Translations under genes and position numbers: made by a program
The notes under the pieces: generated by a model
Databases searched by the model: none
Told to the model about the DNA's origin: nothing
What the model saw: only the letters and a program-made list of their open reading frames with translations
Source: Anaerolineaceae bacterium
GTDB taxonomy: Bacteria > Chloroflexota > Anaerolineae > Anaerolineales > Villigracilaceae
Length of the DNA: 37,414 nucleotides
Assembly: GCA_009885525.1 (NCBI GenBank)
Contig: VFKN01000046.1
Coordinates: forward strand, 1 to 37,414
Reading direction: 5' to 3'
Shown here: piece after piece, positions 17,573 to 26,683 of the stretch
Numbering within the stretch: position 1 is the first letter of the stretch
Layout of the letters: the number at the start of each line of letters is the position of its first letter

Positions 17573-18195
17573 GCGCCCTCACCCTGCCCTCTCCCAGAGG
17601 GAGAGGGTTCAATCGTGTAACGGAAAATAGGACGCGTGGGCGCGTGGCGCGCAACTTCAGTAAAGCCTGCATGTTGGAATGCAGAAGCTGTACCCGTATA
17701 AACAAACGCATCAGGTTGAGCATCCTGCGCGTCTACTGGATAACCCTCGACGATTTTTCCGCCACGCGATTTGGCAAACTCTGCCGCGGCTTTGATCAAC
17801 TCGACGGTGATGCCGCGATGCCGGTGTTTTTTCTCCACGAAGAAACACGTGATCGACCAGACCTCCTGATCGTCCACAGGCTTGAGTGTTTGTGAGTGCG
17901 CAAGTTTGGGATACGCGCTACGCGGCTCAATGGCAACCCAGCCAACAGGATAGCCTTCTAAATACGCAATTAATCCCGGTACCGTTTTTGAATCGACAAT
18001 TGATTTTTGCATCTGACGCGCATCGTCACCTTTGGCTTCGTCAAAGGCTCTACCGCGCAACTTCCAATACATGCACCAGCATCCAGCGCAAGCGCCGTGG
18101 TTGCCGAATAGTATTTCAAAATCGCGCCAGAGTTTTTGCGTGAGCGGATGAAAGGATAGGTCTAATTCTTCGATCAGTTTTTTTTCTTCAGTCAT
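17569..18195 (-). CDS. GNAT family N-acetyltransferase
   Basis: VWSITCFFVEKKHRHRGITVELIKAAAEFAKSRGGKIVEGYP, ASAFQHAGFTEVARHAPTRPIFRY; C-terminal EPSPSGRGQGEGA is repeat-derived. Confidence 0.88.
   Translation of the reverse strand: MTEEKKLIEELDLSFHPLTQKLWRDFEILFGNHGACAGCWCMYWKLRGRAFDEAKGDDARQMQKSIVDSKTVPGLIAYLEGYPVGWVAIEPRSAYPKLAHSQTLKPVDDQEVWSITCFFVEKKHRHRGITVELIKAAAEFAKSRGGKIVEGYPVDAQDAQPDAFVYTGTASAFQHAGFTEVARHAPTRPIFRYTIEPSPSGRGQGEGA
17587..17607. repeat. 9-bp perfect hairpin ccctctccc-aga-gggagaggg ('PSPSGRGQGEG' repeat class)
   Basis: Direct reading; lies inside the 3' end of the GNAT CDS. Confidence 0.85.
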
Positions 18196-18200
18196 ATAAT

Positions 18201-19166
18201 TTATCTTCCCTCGACAAGATGGTCATGGTCAATTTTACCTGATGTCCATTCTTTGAGTTGCGAAAGAACAACAGCGGCAAAAATTAACACACAGCCCAAA
18301 ATTTGAATTGCAATAAGTTTTTCATTTAACAACAACCAACCCGACAAAACCGCAAAAACGGATTCGAGACTCAAGATCAGCGCGGCGTCGGCGGGGGGTG
18401 AATGTCGCTGCGCCCAGACTTGCAGCGTGTAACATAATCCGAGTGAAAAGAACGCGGTGTACGCAATCGCGCCGATCAGTGACCAATCAAACGGCATGGG
18501 ACTTTCCACGAAAACGCCGAAGCCTAAATTGAAAATCCCGCAGACAAACAACTGCCCCACCGAAAAAGACATCGCCTCAAATTTTGATACGAACTTGCCA
18601 AGCACGATGACATGAAATGTCCAGAAGAGCGCGCCGAAGATTTCAAGCACATCGCCAGCCTTGACCTCAAACTTCCCGCCCGTGGATAAAAGAAACGCGC
18701 CCGTGCCTGCAACACCAACCGCGACGATCGACATCCAGTGCGGTTTTTCTTTCCAAAAGATGAGCAATGCAAATGGGATAAAGACAACATATAAACTGGT
18801 AATAAATCCCGCGTTGCCAGCGGAGGTGTAAACCATGCCCGCTTGCTGAAGCGCGCTTCCGATAAAGAGTAGAAGACCCGCGACGAACATCCATTTATAT
18901 TGTTCGTAGGGATAAGAAAAAGATTTAACCACGAAGGGCACAAAGGTCACTAAGGAAGACCTTAAAACCTTTGTGTCCTTCGTGTCCTTTGTGTTTAAGA
19001 ATTTTATACGCGGGACGAAAGGCAGAACCACCAGCGCCGCCAAAAGATAACGCGCGCCGTTGAAATAATACACGCTCCCCAGTTGACCCGCAACCCGCTG
19101 CGCGACGAAAGCCGAGCCCCAGATTACAGAAACAGCCAGGAGAGTTAAATCTGCTTTAAGGCGCAT
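18201..19166 (-). CDS. EamA/DMT-family transporter carrying an in-frame palindromic insertion
   Basis: Paralog of the adjacent 19166-20050 gene; shared MRLKADL.L, IWG.AFVAQ.VAGQ and SGKI[DE]HDHLVEGR ends. Confidence 0.9.
   Translation of the reverse strand: MRLKADLTLLAVSVIWGSAFVAQRVAGQLGSVYYFNGARYLLAALVVLPFVPRIKFLNTKDTKDTKVLRSSLVTFVPFVVKSFSYPYEQYKWMFVAGLLLFIGSALQQAGMVYTSAGNAGFITSLYVVFIPFALLIFWKEKPHWMSIVAVGVAGTGAFLLSTGGKFEVKAGDVLEIFGALFWTFHVIVLGKFVSKFEAMSFSVGQLFVCGIFNLGFGVFVESPMPFDWSLIGAIAYTAFFSLGLCYTLQVWAQRHSPPADAALILSLESVFAVLSGWLLLNEKLIAIQILGCVLIFAAVVLSQLKEWTSGKIDHDHLVEGR
18926..18997. repeat. imperfect palindromic repeat inside an EamA CDS
   Basis: Arms ttaaccacgaagggcacaaaggtcactaagg and cctttgtgtccttcgtgtcctttgtgtttaag, about 25 of 32 complementary positions; absent from the paralog. 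Confidence 0.85.
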
Positions 19167-20050
19167 TAACGACCTTCCACCAAATGATCATGTTCAATTT
19201 TTCCTGAATTCCATTCCTTTAATTGCGCGATCAAGACACCCACGAAAATAATCACGCATCCGACAACTTGAATAAAGACAAGCGACTGGTCAAGCAACAT
19301 CCACGCGGCGATGACGGCGAAGACAGCCTCAAGCCCGAGAATGAGCGCGGCATCGGTGGGCGGCGTATGCTTTTGACCCCAGACCTGTAGGGTATATCCG
19401 ATCCCAATGGATAGAGATGCGCGATAGAGAATCGCGCCGATTAATGGCAAAGCACTTAAGATAGAAATGTCTTCGATAAATAAGCCAATCACAAAGTTAA
19501 TTAATCCGCTGATGAAGAAATGTCCTGACGCGAAAGAAACCGAGTCAAACTTTGAGGCAAATTTTCCCAACACCACAAAATGCAATGCCCAAAACAGCGA
19601 ACCGAGCAACTCGATCGAATCACCCGGCTGTACCTCAAACTTGCCTGAAGTGGAAAGCATAAATGCGCCAATGCCCGCGAGCGTGACCGCGATCATATCC
19701 AGCCAATGCGGTTTTTCGCGGAAACTGATCCACAATAAAAATGGAGTGAAGACCGCATATAAACTGGTGAGAAAACTGGCGTTGGCAACTTTGGTATAGA
19801 GTAAGCCCACCTGCTGCATGGCGGTGGCGATGAACAAGATAACGCCCGCAACGAGCATCCATTTCCACTGGTCTGCGGAGATTTTCGTGCCGCGCGGAAT
19901 AAACGGGATGAGGATTACAGCGGCGAGCATAAAACTTACACCATTAAAAAGATACGCAACTTTATATTGCCCCGCGACTCCTTGAGCAACGAAGGCTGTG
20001 CCCCAAATAATGGCAACCATAAAAAGAAGTAAGTCGGCTTTGAGACGCAT
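19166..20050 (-). CDS. EamA/DMT-family transporter
   Basis: About ten hydrophobic segments; IIWGTAFVAQ; LQVWGQKHTPPTDAALILGLEAVFAVIAAW. Confidence 0.92.
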   Translation of the reverse strand: MRLKADLLLFMVAIIWGTAFVAQGVAGQYKVAYLFNGVSFMLAAVILIPFIPRGTKISADQWKWMLVAGVILFIATAMQQVGLLYTKVANASFLTSLYAVFTPFLLWISFREKPHWLDMIAVTLAGIGAFMLSTSGKFEVQPGDSIELLGSLFWALHFVVLGKFASKFDSVSFASGHFFISGLINFVIGLFIEDISILSALPLIGAILYRASLSIGIGYTLQVWGQKHTPPTDAALILGLEAVFAVIAAWMLLDQSLVFIQVVGCVIIFVGVLIAQLKEWNSGKIEHDHLVEGR

Positions 20051-20166
20051 GGGAATTCCGAAGGATGAATATTGAAATGATACAATTGTTCAATCTTACC
20101 TGTGTACGTGTTTACTTGTATGCATGTTTCCGTATTTGGAAAGCCAATGATAGCACAGGATTTAAT

Positions 20167-21231
20167 ATGTATAACCTTGAGCAGATAGAAGCAGAAAAGA
20201 ACGAAATGCGTCAGGCAGTATTAAACGCCCGCGCATACAAACCGATTTACGTGAAGATCAAAATTAATTATGGATGCAACCTGAAATGCAGCATGTGCAA
20301 ACACTGGCGCGAGACGCGCGAGTCGCCTATTTCAATGGATCGTTTCAAGGAAGTCATCACAGAGTTGGCAGAACTCAGCTGCAAGAAGATCCACTTTTCG
20401 GGCGGAGAGCCAATGCTCAGACCGCAATTGCCCGACCTCATTGCACATGCAACGGGATTGGGATTACGTGTCACGCTCACCACAAATGGCACGCTGGTCA
20501 ACAAAGAAAAAGCAAAAGCATTGATCGAGGCCGGTTTGCGCGGCGTGAATGTATCCATCGACTCGCCCATTCGCAAAGTCCACGAGAAAGTGCGCGGCGT
20601 GGAAGGTTCGTTCAAGCAGACCACCAAAGCCGTTGAATTATTTCATAAATATGAGCGCAAAGGAAAGTTGACTGTCCGCATCAACACGGTCATCAGCCGC
20701 GAAAATTATCTCAGCCTCGCCACGCTGCCCGACCTCGCACACGAACTCGGCGCAAATGGGATCAACCTCATCCCGGTGGACGATCACTGCGGCGAACATC
20801 TTTCCATGCGAAAGAAAGACATAGCATTGTTCAATGAAGAGATCGCTCCTGTTATCGAAAAACGCGCGCAAGAGTTGGGCATTAATATCGCAGATGAAGA
20901 CGCATTTCCGTTTGGCAAAGACGAATCCGAGGTCAGGTTGGGACGCGCGGGTCGTTATGCATTCGGCTATTACAGCAAACATCCGTGCTACGCGCCGTGG
21001 ACACACAGCCTGATCGACTTCAACGGATTAATTTATGTGTGCTGCATGACGCGCGAACAGATTAAACCGCTCGGCGATATTCGTAAACAATCGTTTAAAG
21101 AAATTTGGGAAGGCGCGGCATATCAAGCCGTGCGCCTAAAAATGCATCCACCTTCATTAAAACCGTGTCAGCGCTGTGATGATTTTATTGTGGAAAATAA
21201 AAAGATTTGGGAGATAATTGGGCCTTATTAA
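20167..21231 (+). CDS. radical SAM protein (SPASM-like C-terminus)
   Basis: NYGCNLKCSMCKHWRE (CxxxCxxC), HFSGGEPMLRPQL, LTTNGTLV; C-terminal CYAPWTHSLIDFNGLIYVCCM...CQRCDDF; start probably 20167, ORF open from 20065. Confidence 0.93.
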   Translation: MYNLEQIEAEKNEMRQAVLNARAYKPIYVKIKINYGCNLKCSMCKHWRETRESPISMDRFKEVITELAELSCKKIHFSGGEPMLRPQLPDLIAHATGLGLRVTLTTNGTLVNKEKAKALIEAGLRGVNVSIDSPIRKVHEKVRGVEGSFKQTTKAVELFHKYERKGKLTVRINTVISRENYLSLATLPDLAHELGANGINLIPVDDHCGEHLSMRKKDIALFNEEIAPVIEKRAQELGINIADEDAFPFGKDESEVRLGRAGRYAFGYYSKHPCYAPWTHSLIDFNGLIYVCCMTREQIKPLGDIRKQSFKEIWEGAAYQAVRLKMHPPSLKPCQRCDDFIVENKKIWEIIGPY

Positions 21232-21428
21232 CTCACCTTATACGGTTTGTAATCCCGAAGGGATGCCAAGATTATAGAATAATGGCAACAGATATCAAAA
21301 TCCCGAAGGGATGGCATAATTTATGCCATAAAAACATGACACCCCTTCGGGGTTATCATGTCGATCTTATGCAAATCTATAATCATTCTACTCCTTCGGA
21401 GTTTTGCTTGCGTAAGGTGAGTTATTAA
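21225..21428. mobile_element. MITE-like element 1: 190-bp core (21232-21421) flanked by 7-bp direct repeats TTATTAA
   Basis: Left end ctcacctta (21232), right end cgtaaggtgag (21411-21421); TTATTAA at 21225-21231 and 21422-21428. Confidence 0.7.
21251..21401. repeat. hairpin cluster inside element 1: two aatcccgaagggatg copies, atggcataatttatgccat, acatgacaccccttcggggttatcatgt, ctccttcggag
   Basis: Direct reading at 21251-21265, 21299-21313, 21311-21329, 21334-21361 and 21391-21401. Confidence 0.85.
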
Positions 21429-21450
21429 GTCAAGCGGCAAGCCGCTTGAC
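21429..21450. repeat. 22-bp palindrome gtcaagcggc-aa-gccgcttgac
   Basis: Perfect 10-bp arms directly downstream of the element 1 direct repeat; could act as a terminator between convergent genes. Confidence 0.8.
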
Positions 21451-21457
21451 TCCAGAG

Positions 21458-21736
21458 TTAACTCAAATCCGAAAACAGATCGCCGCTATCATCATCCAAT
21501 GTACTGGAACTGCCAAAGGTAGTAAGATCATCCTGTGTGAAAAACGCGGCGGCAATCGGCAAAGCAACCGGCATTTCAAGGCCCTGCTGGCAGGCAAGAC
21601 ATACGCGTCCTTCCTGCATTTGATTGGTATGCTCGTCACAAAAACCGCGCCCGCATTTTGTACACTTGCCCAGCGCAGGATTTTCACATTGATGCGGAAC
21701 AAGATAACCAATAATCATTTCACATTTTTCTGCCAT
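21458..21736 (-). CDS. small Cys/His-rich zinc-binding protein, 92 aa
   Basis: HQCENPALGKCTKCGRGFCDEHTNQMQEGRVCLACQ resembles a B-box/treble-clef-like metal site. Confidence 0.75.
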   Translation of the reverse strand: MAEKCEMIIGYLVPHQCENPALGKCTKCGRGFCDEHTNQMQEGRVCLACQQGLEMPVALPIAAAFFTQDDLTTFGSSSTLDDDSGDLFSDLS

Positions 21737-21747
21737 TGAGACACCTC

Positions 21748-23004
21748 ATGAAAATTGCATTGCTTTCAGAAAAGTATACACCAGACATCGGCGGACTCGC
21801 AATCTCAACAGGACGATTAGCAGAACTGCTGACTTCTGCTGGACATGAGGTCCGCGTCTTTGCTCCGTCCGCGAATTTGCCAGCTTCCAACAAACAGACT
21901 TTTAGCTCGAATGGAGTCGGCGTTACGCGCTTCGGCGCGCATAAACGCGTGGATGATACGCTCGTGGATTGGTTTGAATTCATCATCGCAGAACATAAGC
22001 GCGCGCCGTTTGATCTGCTCCACGCATATTTTCTTCCGCAGGCGGGATTCACCGCGGCGTATACCGGAAAATATTTGAACATTCCCAGTGTGGTCTCCAT
22101 TCGCGGAAATGACATCGAACGCGCGGCATTTGATCCGTCCAAATTTTCGCATGTGATGTATGCGCTGCAAAACGCAAGTGCGGTCACAACGAATGCCAGT
22201 GAGTTGGTAAAGAAAGCAAAAGCGTTCGTTGATAGGGAAATTTTTTTGATTCCAAATGGGATTGACACAGAAGTATTTAAGAAAGTGAAAAGAAATGCTG
22301 TACTGGCAGCATCTTTGGAGATCCCCCAAAATATCATCCTCCCAAAAGATCATCGAAACGATGTAACACTTGCGTCGCATCATAAAGCAAGCGAAGGACG
22401 CTCAGCCAGTCAGAGAGAAGCGCCAGCTGCCACGCTCCCCAAGAGTGAAAAAATTCCCGTGATCGGCTTTGCCGGTGAGTTACGATCTAAAAAGGGACTC
22501 TCGACGCTCCTGATTGGCTATACTCAAATTAACAAAAGGCACCCCGCTACCTTGCTCATCGTTGGCGATGTCCGCGCGGGAGAATATCAACAGGCATTTG
22601 AGGAATATCAACAAGGGAATCCCGACACGCACATCATCGTCACGGGATATGTGGCACACAAAGACATGCCCGCATATTATTCGTTGATGGATGTCTTCGC
22701 TCATCCTTCATTAAGAGATGGAATGCCAAACGCTGTCTTGGAAGCCATGGCTTGCGAACTGCCGGTCATCGCCACGCCTGTTGGCGGAATTTTGGATTTG
22801 ATTGAAGACGGCGTAACTGGAAAAATCATCCCCGTGAACAATGTGGATTTCTTCGTAAATACAACGCTCAAATTATTGAAGAATGAAGAATTAAGAAACC
22901 GATTGGGAAAGTCAGCGCGGGAAACAATTGTCGAGCGGTTTACGTTGGAGAAAGAACTGGAAGCGAACTTAAGTGTGTACAAAAAATTAAACCTGAATGC
23001 TTAA
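21748..23004 (+). CDS. glycosyltransferase family 4 protein
   Basis: MKIALLSEKYTPDIGGLAISTGRLAELLTSAGHEVRVFA; PVIGFAGELRSKKGL; HPSLRDGMPNAVLEAMACELPVIATPVGGILDLIEDG. Confidence 0.93.
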   Translation: MKIALLSEKYTPDIGGLAISTGRLAELLTSAGHEVRVFAPSANLPASNKQTFSSNGVGVTRFGAHKRVDDTLVDWFEFIIAEHKRAPFDLLHAYFLPQAGFTAAYTGKYLNIPSVVSIRGNDIERAAFDPSKFSHVMYALQNASAVTTNASELVKKAKAFVDREIFLIPNGIDTEVFKKVKRNAVLAASLEIPQNIILPKDHRNDVTLASHHKASEGRSASQREAPAATLPKSEKIPVIGFAGELRSKKGLSTLLIGYTQINKRHPATLLIVGDVRAGEYQQAFEEYQQGNPDTHIIVTGYVAHKDMPAYYSLMDVFAHPSLRDGMPNAVLEAMACELPVIATPVGGILDLIEDGVTGKIIPVNNVDFFVNTTLKLLKNEELRNRLGKSARETIVERFTLEKELEANLSVYKKLNLNA

Positions 23005-23107
23005 TTTTTTATACGTAAAGTAAAAATGAACAATGCAATCGAAATACGCGGCTTGCAAAAAAAACTTTGGCGCAGTGAAAGGAAAGCCGTTGACAAAACC
23101 TGCTTCC

Positions 23108-25393
23108 TTACTTCCCCAATTTTTCGATTGACTTTTGCAATTCCTTCACCTGGATCGGCTTACTGACATAATCATTCATCCCCGCTGCGAGGCATGCTTC
23201 GCGGTCACCTTGCATGGCGTTGGCGGTCATTGCTACGATGTGCGGTTGTTTATCGGGCGCAAAGGTCGAGCGGATTCGGCGCGTGGCTTCCAAGCCGTCC
23301 ATTTCCGGCATTTGAACATCCATGAATACAAGATCGTAATGCTGGCGCTTCAACGACTCTAAAACTTCCAAACCGTTCGCGGCGACATCTGCGCGATAAC
23401 CCATACGCTCCAATATTTTTAAAGCAAGTTTTTGATTGACTGTGTTATCTTCGGCGAGAAGAATCCGCAGCGGAATGCGCTCTCCAAGCGTCGAATCAAA
23501 TTGATGTCCTGTCGCTGCAATGGGACTTGTCCGTTTCGACTCGACCTGACTCAACGCGCCGACAATCGCGTTGTACAAATTCGATTGTTTGACAGGCTTG
23601 GTCAGGAAGGATGCGAAGTGGTAAAGGTCAGCCGCGTCGCGCCAGCCCAATGAGGTTAACATAATTAACGGGGTTGGGTTGAGCCGCTCCGCTTCGATTT
23701 TGCGAATCTCCTGCGCGAGATGCACGCCATCCATTTCGGGCATGTGCATATCCAGCACGGCAACATCGAAGCGTTCACCGGATTGGATCGCGTTCAGCGC
23801 ATCCAGCGGATTGGAAAACTGAACGGGGATCATTCTCCACTTTTCGGCTTGCAAGATCAAAATGCGGCGATTGGTTTCATGGTCATCCACGATTAGCAAA
23901 CGCTTTCCATCCAGCTGGGGAACGAACGATCTTTCTTCTTGTTTCGCCAAAGTTGACGCGGGCGCTTGTATGGTGAAATGAAAGGTTGAGCCTTTACCCG
24001 CCTCGCTTTCCACCCACATTTTGCCGCCCATTAATTCGGAGAGGCGTTTGCTAATGGCAAGCCCCAAGCCGGTGCCTCCATATTTGCGCGTGGTGGATGC
24101 ATCCACTTGTGAGAAAGATTCAAAAATGGAATCCACGCGATCGGCGGGGATTCCAATACCCGTATCGCGCACTTTAAAGTGCAGGACGTAAACACGCGGC
24201 AGGGCGCCGGTCGCGGTTTTTGAATCAATCCCGACTTCAACAACCACCTCACCGCTGGCGGTAAATTTCAGGGCGTTACCCAATAAATTAACGATTACCT
24301 GGCGCAGCCGAGTTACATCACCCACAATCGCGGATGGCACATCCGGCTCGATCAATAAACCCAACTCAAGATTCTTTTGACTGGCGCGCAATGCCAAAAG
24401 GTCAACCGCGCTCTCCAAACATTCGCGCAAATCAAATGGCTGATGTTCCATCTCCATTTTGCCTGCTTCAATTTTGGAAAAATCAAGAATGTCATTGATG
24501 ATCATCAACAGCGAGTCGCCGCTGTTACGAATGGTGTCTGCGAATTCATGTTGTTCAGCGGAAAGAGAAGTATCCAGCATCAAACCGGTCATACCGATGA
24601 TGCCGTTCAACGGCGTGCGGATTTCATGACTCATGCTCGCCAGAAAAGTGGATTTGGCTTCATTGGCGGCATCGGCGGCATCGCGCGCTTTGCGCAGTTC
24701 GACAAGCGTATCCGTCATCTGCCGCTCGGACTCCTGAAGTTTTTGCGTACGCTGTTCCACCTTCTGCTCCAATTGATTGTTGGCTTCTTCCAACTGAACC
24801 ACCGCCAATCTCTCCGCTTCGATGGTTTTTCGTAAAAGGTTGAAAAATTGGCGGAACAAAACTAAAAGCGCGACCATAAGCATAACAAAGGTCGTGCCCG
24901 CGTCCACCCACCAACGCATAGCGAAGGGATCATCACGGTTGATCAACATAGAGTCGAACATGCCGCGCTCGGTTAAGAACGCGCTGCCCCAATACAAGAT
25001 CAGGCTGATCGCCCCTGCAACATAACCGGAACGGGAGTTAATTAAGATAAACGCCAACAGCGGCATTGCCAGCAAATAAATTGAGATATCGCCCGCGAGG
25101 TTGGTGCGCGTAAGATCTACCATCGCCATCGAGAAGCCCAAAATAATAAGCCCCCATCCGCGAACACGCGAGTCAATTTTTCGGAACACAGCCAGCACAA
25201 GCAAAATCACAAAAGCGGAGAAAATGGCAGCCGCGCCCGGTATCTCTGCAGAATTATAAAAAGCTGCGATTACAGGAATCAACGCGGCAGGAAAGGCAAC
25301 AATAACCGCAATGATCAGGAATATATTTAAAGACCCGACCCGCCATTCAGCCAATTTTCGATCAGTTTCGCTTACAAATAATGTCGATTGCAT
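23108..25393 (-). CDS. hybrid sensor histidine kinase with two C-terminal receiver domains
   Basis: N-terminal TM segments; [49 protein letters not shown]1 [29 protein letters not shown]2 [27 protein letters not shown]; start refined to 25393. Confidence 0.96.
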   Translation of the reverse strand: MQSTLFVSETDRKLAEWRVGSLNIFLIIAVIVAFPAALIPVIAAFYNSAEIPGAAAIFSAFVILLVLAVFRKIDSRVRGWGLIILGFSMAMVDLTRTNLAGDISIYLLAMPLLAFILINSRSGYVAGAISLILYWGSAFLTERGMFDSMLINRDDPFAMRWWVDAGTTFVMLMVALLVLFRQFFNLLRKTIEAERLAVVQLEEANNQLEQKVEQRTQKLQESERQMTDTLVELRKARDAADAANEAKSTFLASMSHEIRTPLNGIIGMTGLMLDTSLSAEQHEFADTIRNSGDSLLMIINDILDFSKIEAGKMEMEHQPFDLRECLESAVDLLALRASQKNLELGLLIEPDVPSAIVGDVTRLRQVIVNLLGNALKFTASGEVVVEVGIDSKTATGALPRVYVLHFKVRDTGIGIPADRVDSIFESFSQVDASTTRKYGGTGLGLAISKRLSELMGGKMWVESEAGKGSTFHFTIQAPASTLAKQEERSFVPQLDGKRLLIVDDHETNRRILILQAEKWRMIPVQFSNPLDALNAIQSGERFDVAVLDMHMPEMDGVHLAQEIRKIEAERLNPTPLIMLTSLGWRDAADLYHFASFLTKPVKQSNLYNAIVGALSQVESKRTSPIAATGHQFDSTLGERIPLRILLAEDNTVNQKLALKILERMGYRADVAANGLEVLESLKRQHYDLVFMDVQMPEMDGLEATRRIRSTFAPDKQPHIVAMTANAMQGDREACLAAGMNDYVSKPIQVKELQKSIEKLGK

Positions 25394-25677
25394 TTTTTCC
25401 TTGACGCCTTTAAATGGGCTCGAACTAATCCAGACGCACACTCACCGTTACGGATGTCTTATTATACATTTAGTCAGCATTTACAAATCAATCTGTTTTG
25501 CTATTCCAATGCACGCGGTAATTTTCAGCGGATATAAAACCCCGCATCAGACTCCCACGTATTTAACCAGCGCCACAAAAATTCCGCGCATGGGATAGAA
25601 TCAGCGCTACAAACACGCCCACGAAAGAACCGCGCCCGCGCAAGCGTCTATTTCAAAACGAAAACCCTGAGGTAAAA

Positions 25678-26643
25678 ATGACAAACATATTTGACTCGAC
25701 CCATACTGTTAAATCTGAATTATCCAGGCAGAAATATATTGCCTCCGATGAGATTTCAACCATCGTGTATCTCGCGCAGAAACTGGGCAAGCCGCTTTTG
25801 GCGGAAGGTCCTGCGGGTGTAGGAAAAACCGAGTTGGCAAAAGCAATCGCGGGGGCAACAGGCCGCGAACTCATCCGCTTGCAATGTTACGAAGGGCTCG
25901 ATGAATCCAAAGCACTCTATGAGTGGGAATATTCCAAGCAGTTACTGTACACGCAGTTATTGCGTGATAAATTAAACGATACCCTCGGCAAAGCGGAGTC
26001 GCTGGCTGAGGCGGCTGACAAACTCGCAAAAGAAGAAGATGTATTTTTCTCAAATCGATTTTTGCTTCAGCGACCTTTACTCAAAGCAATCTTGAGCGAA
26101 CAACCCACGGTTTTATTGATTGACGAAATTGACCGCGCCGATGCGGAATTTGAAGCATTTTTATTGGAAATATTAAGTGACTTCCAAGTCAGCGTACCAG
26201 AATTGGGGACACTCTCTGCGAAGCATAAACCATTTGTAATTCTCACATCCAACAATACGCGCGAATTATCCGAAGCATTGAAGCGCCGCTGTTTGTATCT
26301 GTTCATTGATTATCCCAACTTGCAGGAAGAACTCGCGGTAGTGAGATTGAAAGTCCCGGACTTGAATCCAAAACTGGCGCAGCAAGCCGTGGAGTTCGTG
26401 CAAAAACTCCGCAAAGCAGATATGCGCAAGTCGCCATCCATCAGCGAAACACTTGATTGGGCAAATGCACTCGTGGCATTGAACGCATCCAATTTAGATA
26501 AAGACACATTGGATGATACGCTTTCTGTTTTGCTGAAACACGAAGCGGATCTGAAAAAAGCAAAGCGGCAGTTATCGGCTCCCCCGCCGCAACAGCCAAA
26601 ACAAAGACCTCCGGATGACTTTGGCAGGTTTTCAGGAAATTAA
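25678..26643 (+). CDS. MoxR/CoxD-like AAA ATPase
   Basis: LLAEGPAGVGKTELAKAIAGATGRELIRLQCYEGLDESKALYEWEY; TVLLIDEIDRADAEFEAFLLEIL; VILTSNNTRELSEALKRRCLYLFIDYP. Confidence 0.95.
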   Translation: MTNIFDSTHTVKSELSRQKYIASDEISTIVYLAQKLGKPLLAEGPAGVGKTELAKAIAGATGRELIRLQCYEGLDESKALYEWEYSKQLLYTQLLRDKLNDTLGKAESLAEAADKLAKEEDVFFSNRFLLQRPLLKAILSEQPTVLLIDEIDRADAEFEAFLLEILSDFQVSVPELGTLSAKHKPFVILTSNNTRELSEALKRRCLYLFIDYPNLQEELAVVRLKVPDLNPKLAQQAVEFVQKLRKADMRKSPSISETLDWANALVALNASNLDKDTLDDTLSVLLKHEADLKKAKRQLSAPPPQQPKQRPPDDFGRFSGN

Positions 26644-26683
26644 ATAGATCGTCTTGGTAAAAATATTTTAGAGGTAACAAGAG

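Noticed and set aside
17545-17895. 116-aa plus-strand ORF with LTLPSPRGRGF
   Set aside because: Antisense to the GNAT; the peptide is the reverse-strand translation of the hairpin repeat.
21251-21401. Possible CRISPR-like array from repeated aatcccgaagggatg units
   Set aside because: Only two direct copies about 48 bp apart with no further regular spacing, palindromic units and no cas genes.
21207-21428. 73-aa plus-strand ORF (FVIPKGCQDYRIMATDIKIPKGW...)
   Set aside because: Lies within the repeat-rich element 1; the peptide is a translation of the aatcccgaagggatg repeats, a common source of false ORFs.
21817-22383. 188-aa minus-strand ORF (and the overlapping 205-aa ORF at 21720-22337)
   Set aside because: Antisense to a convincing GT4 gene.
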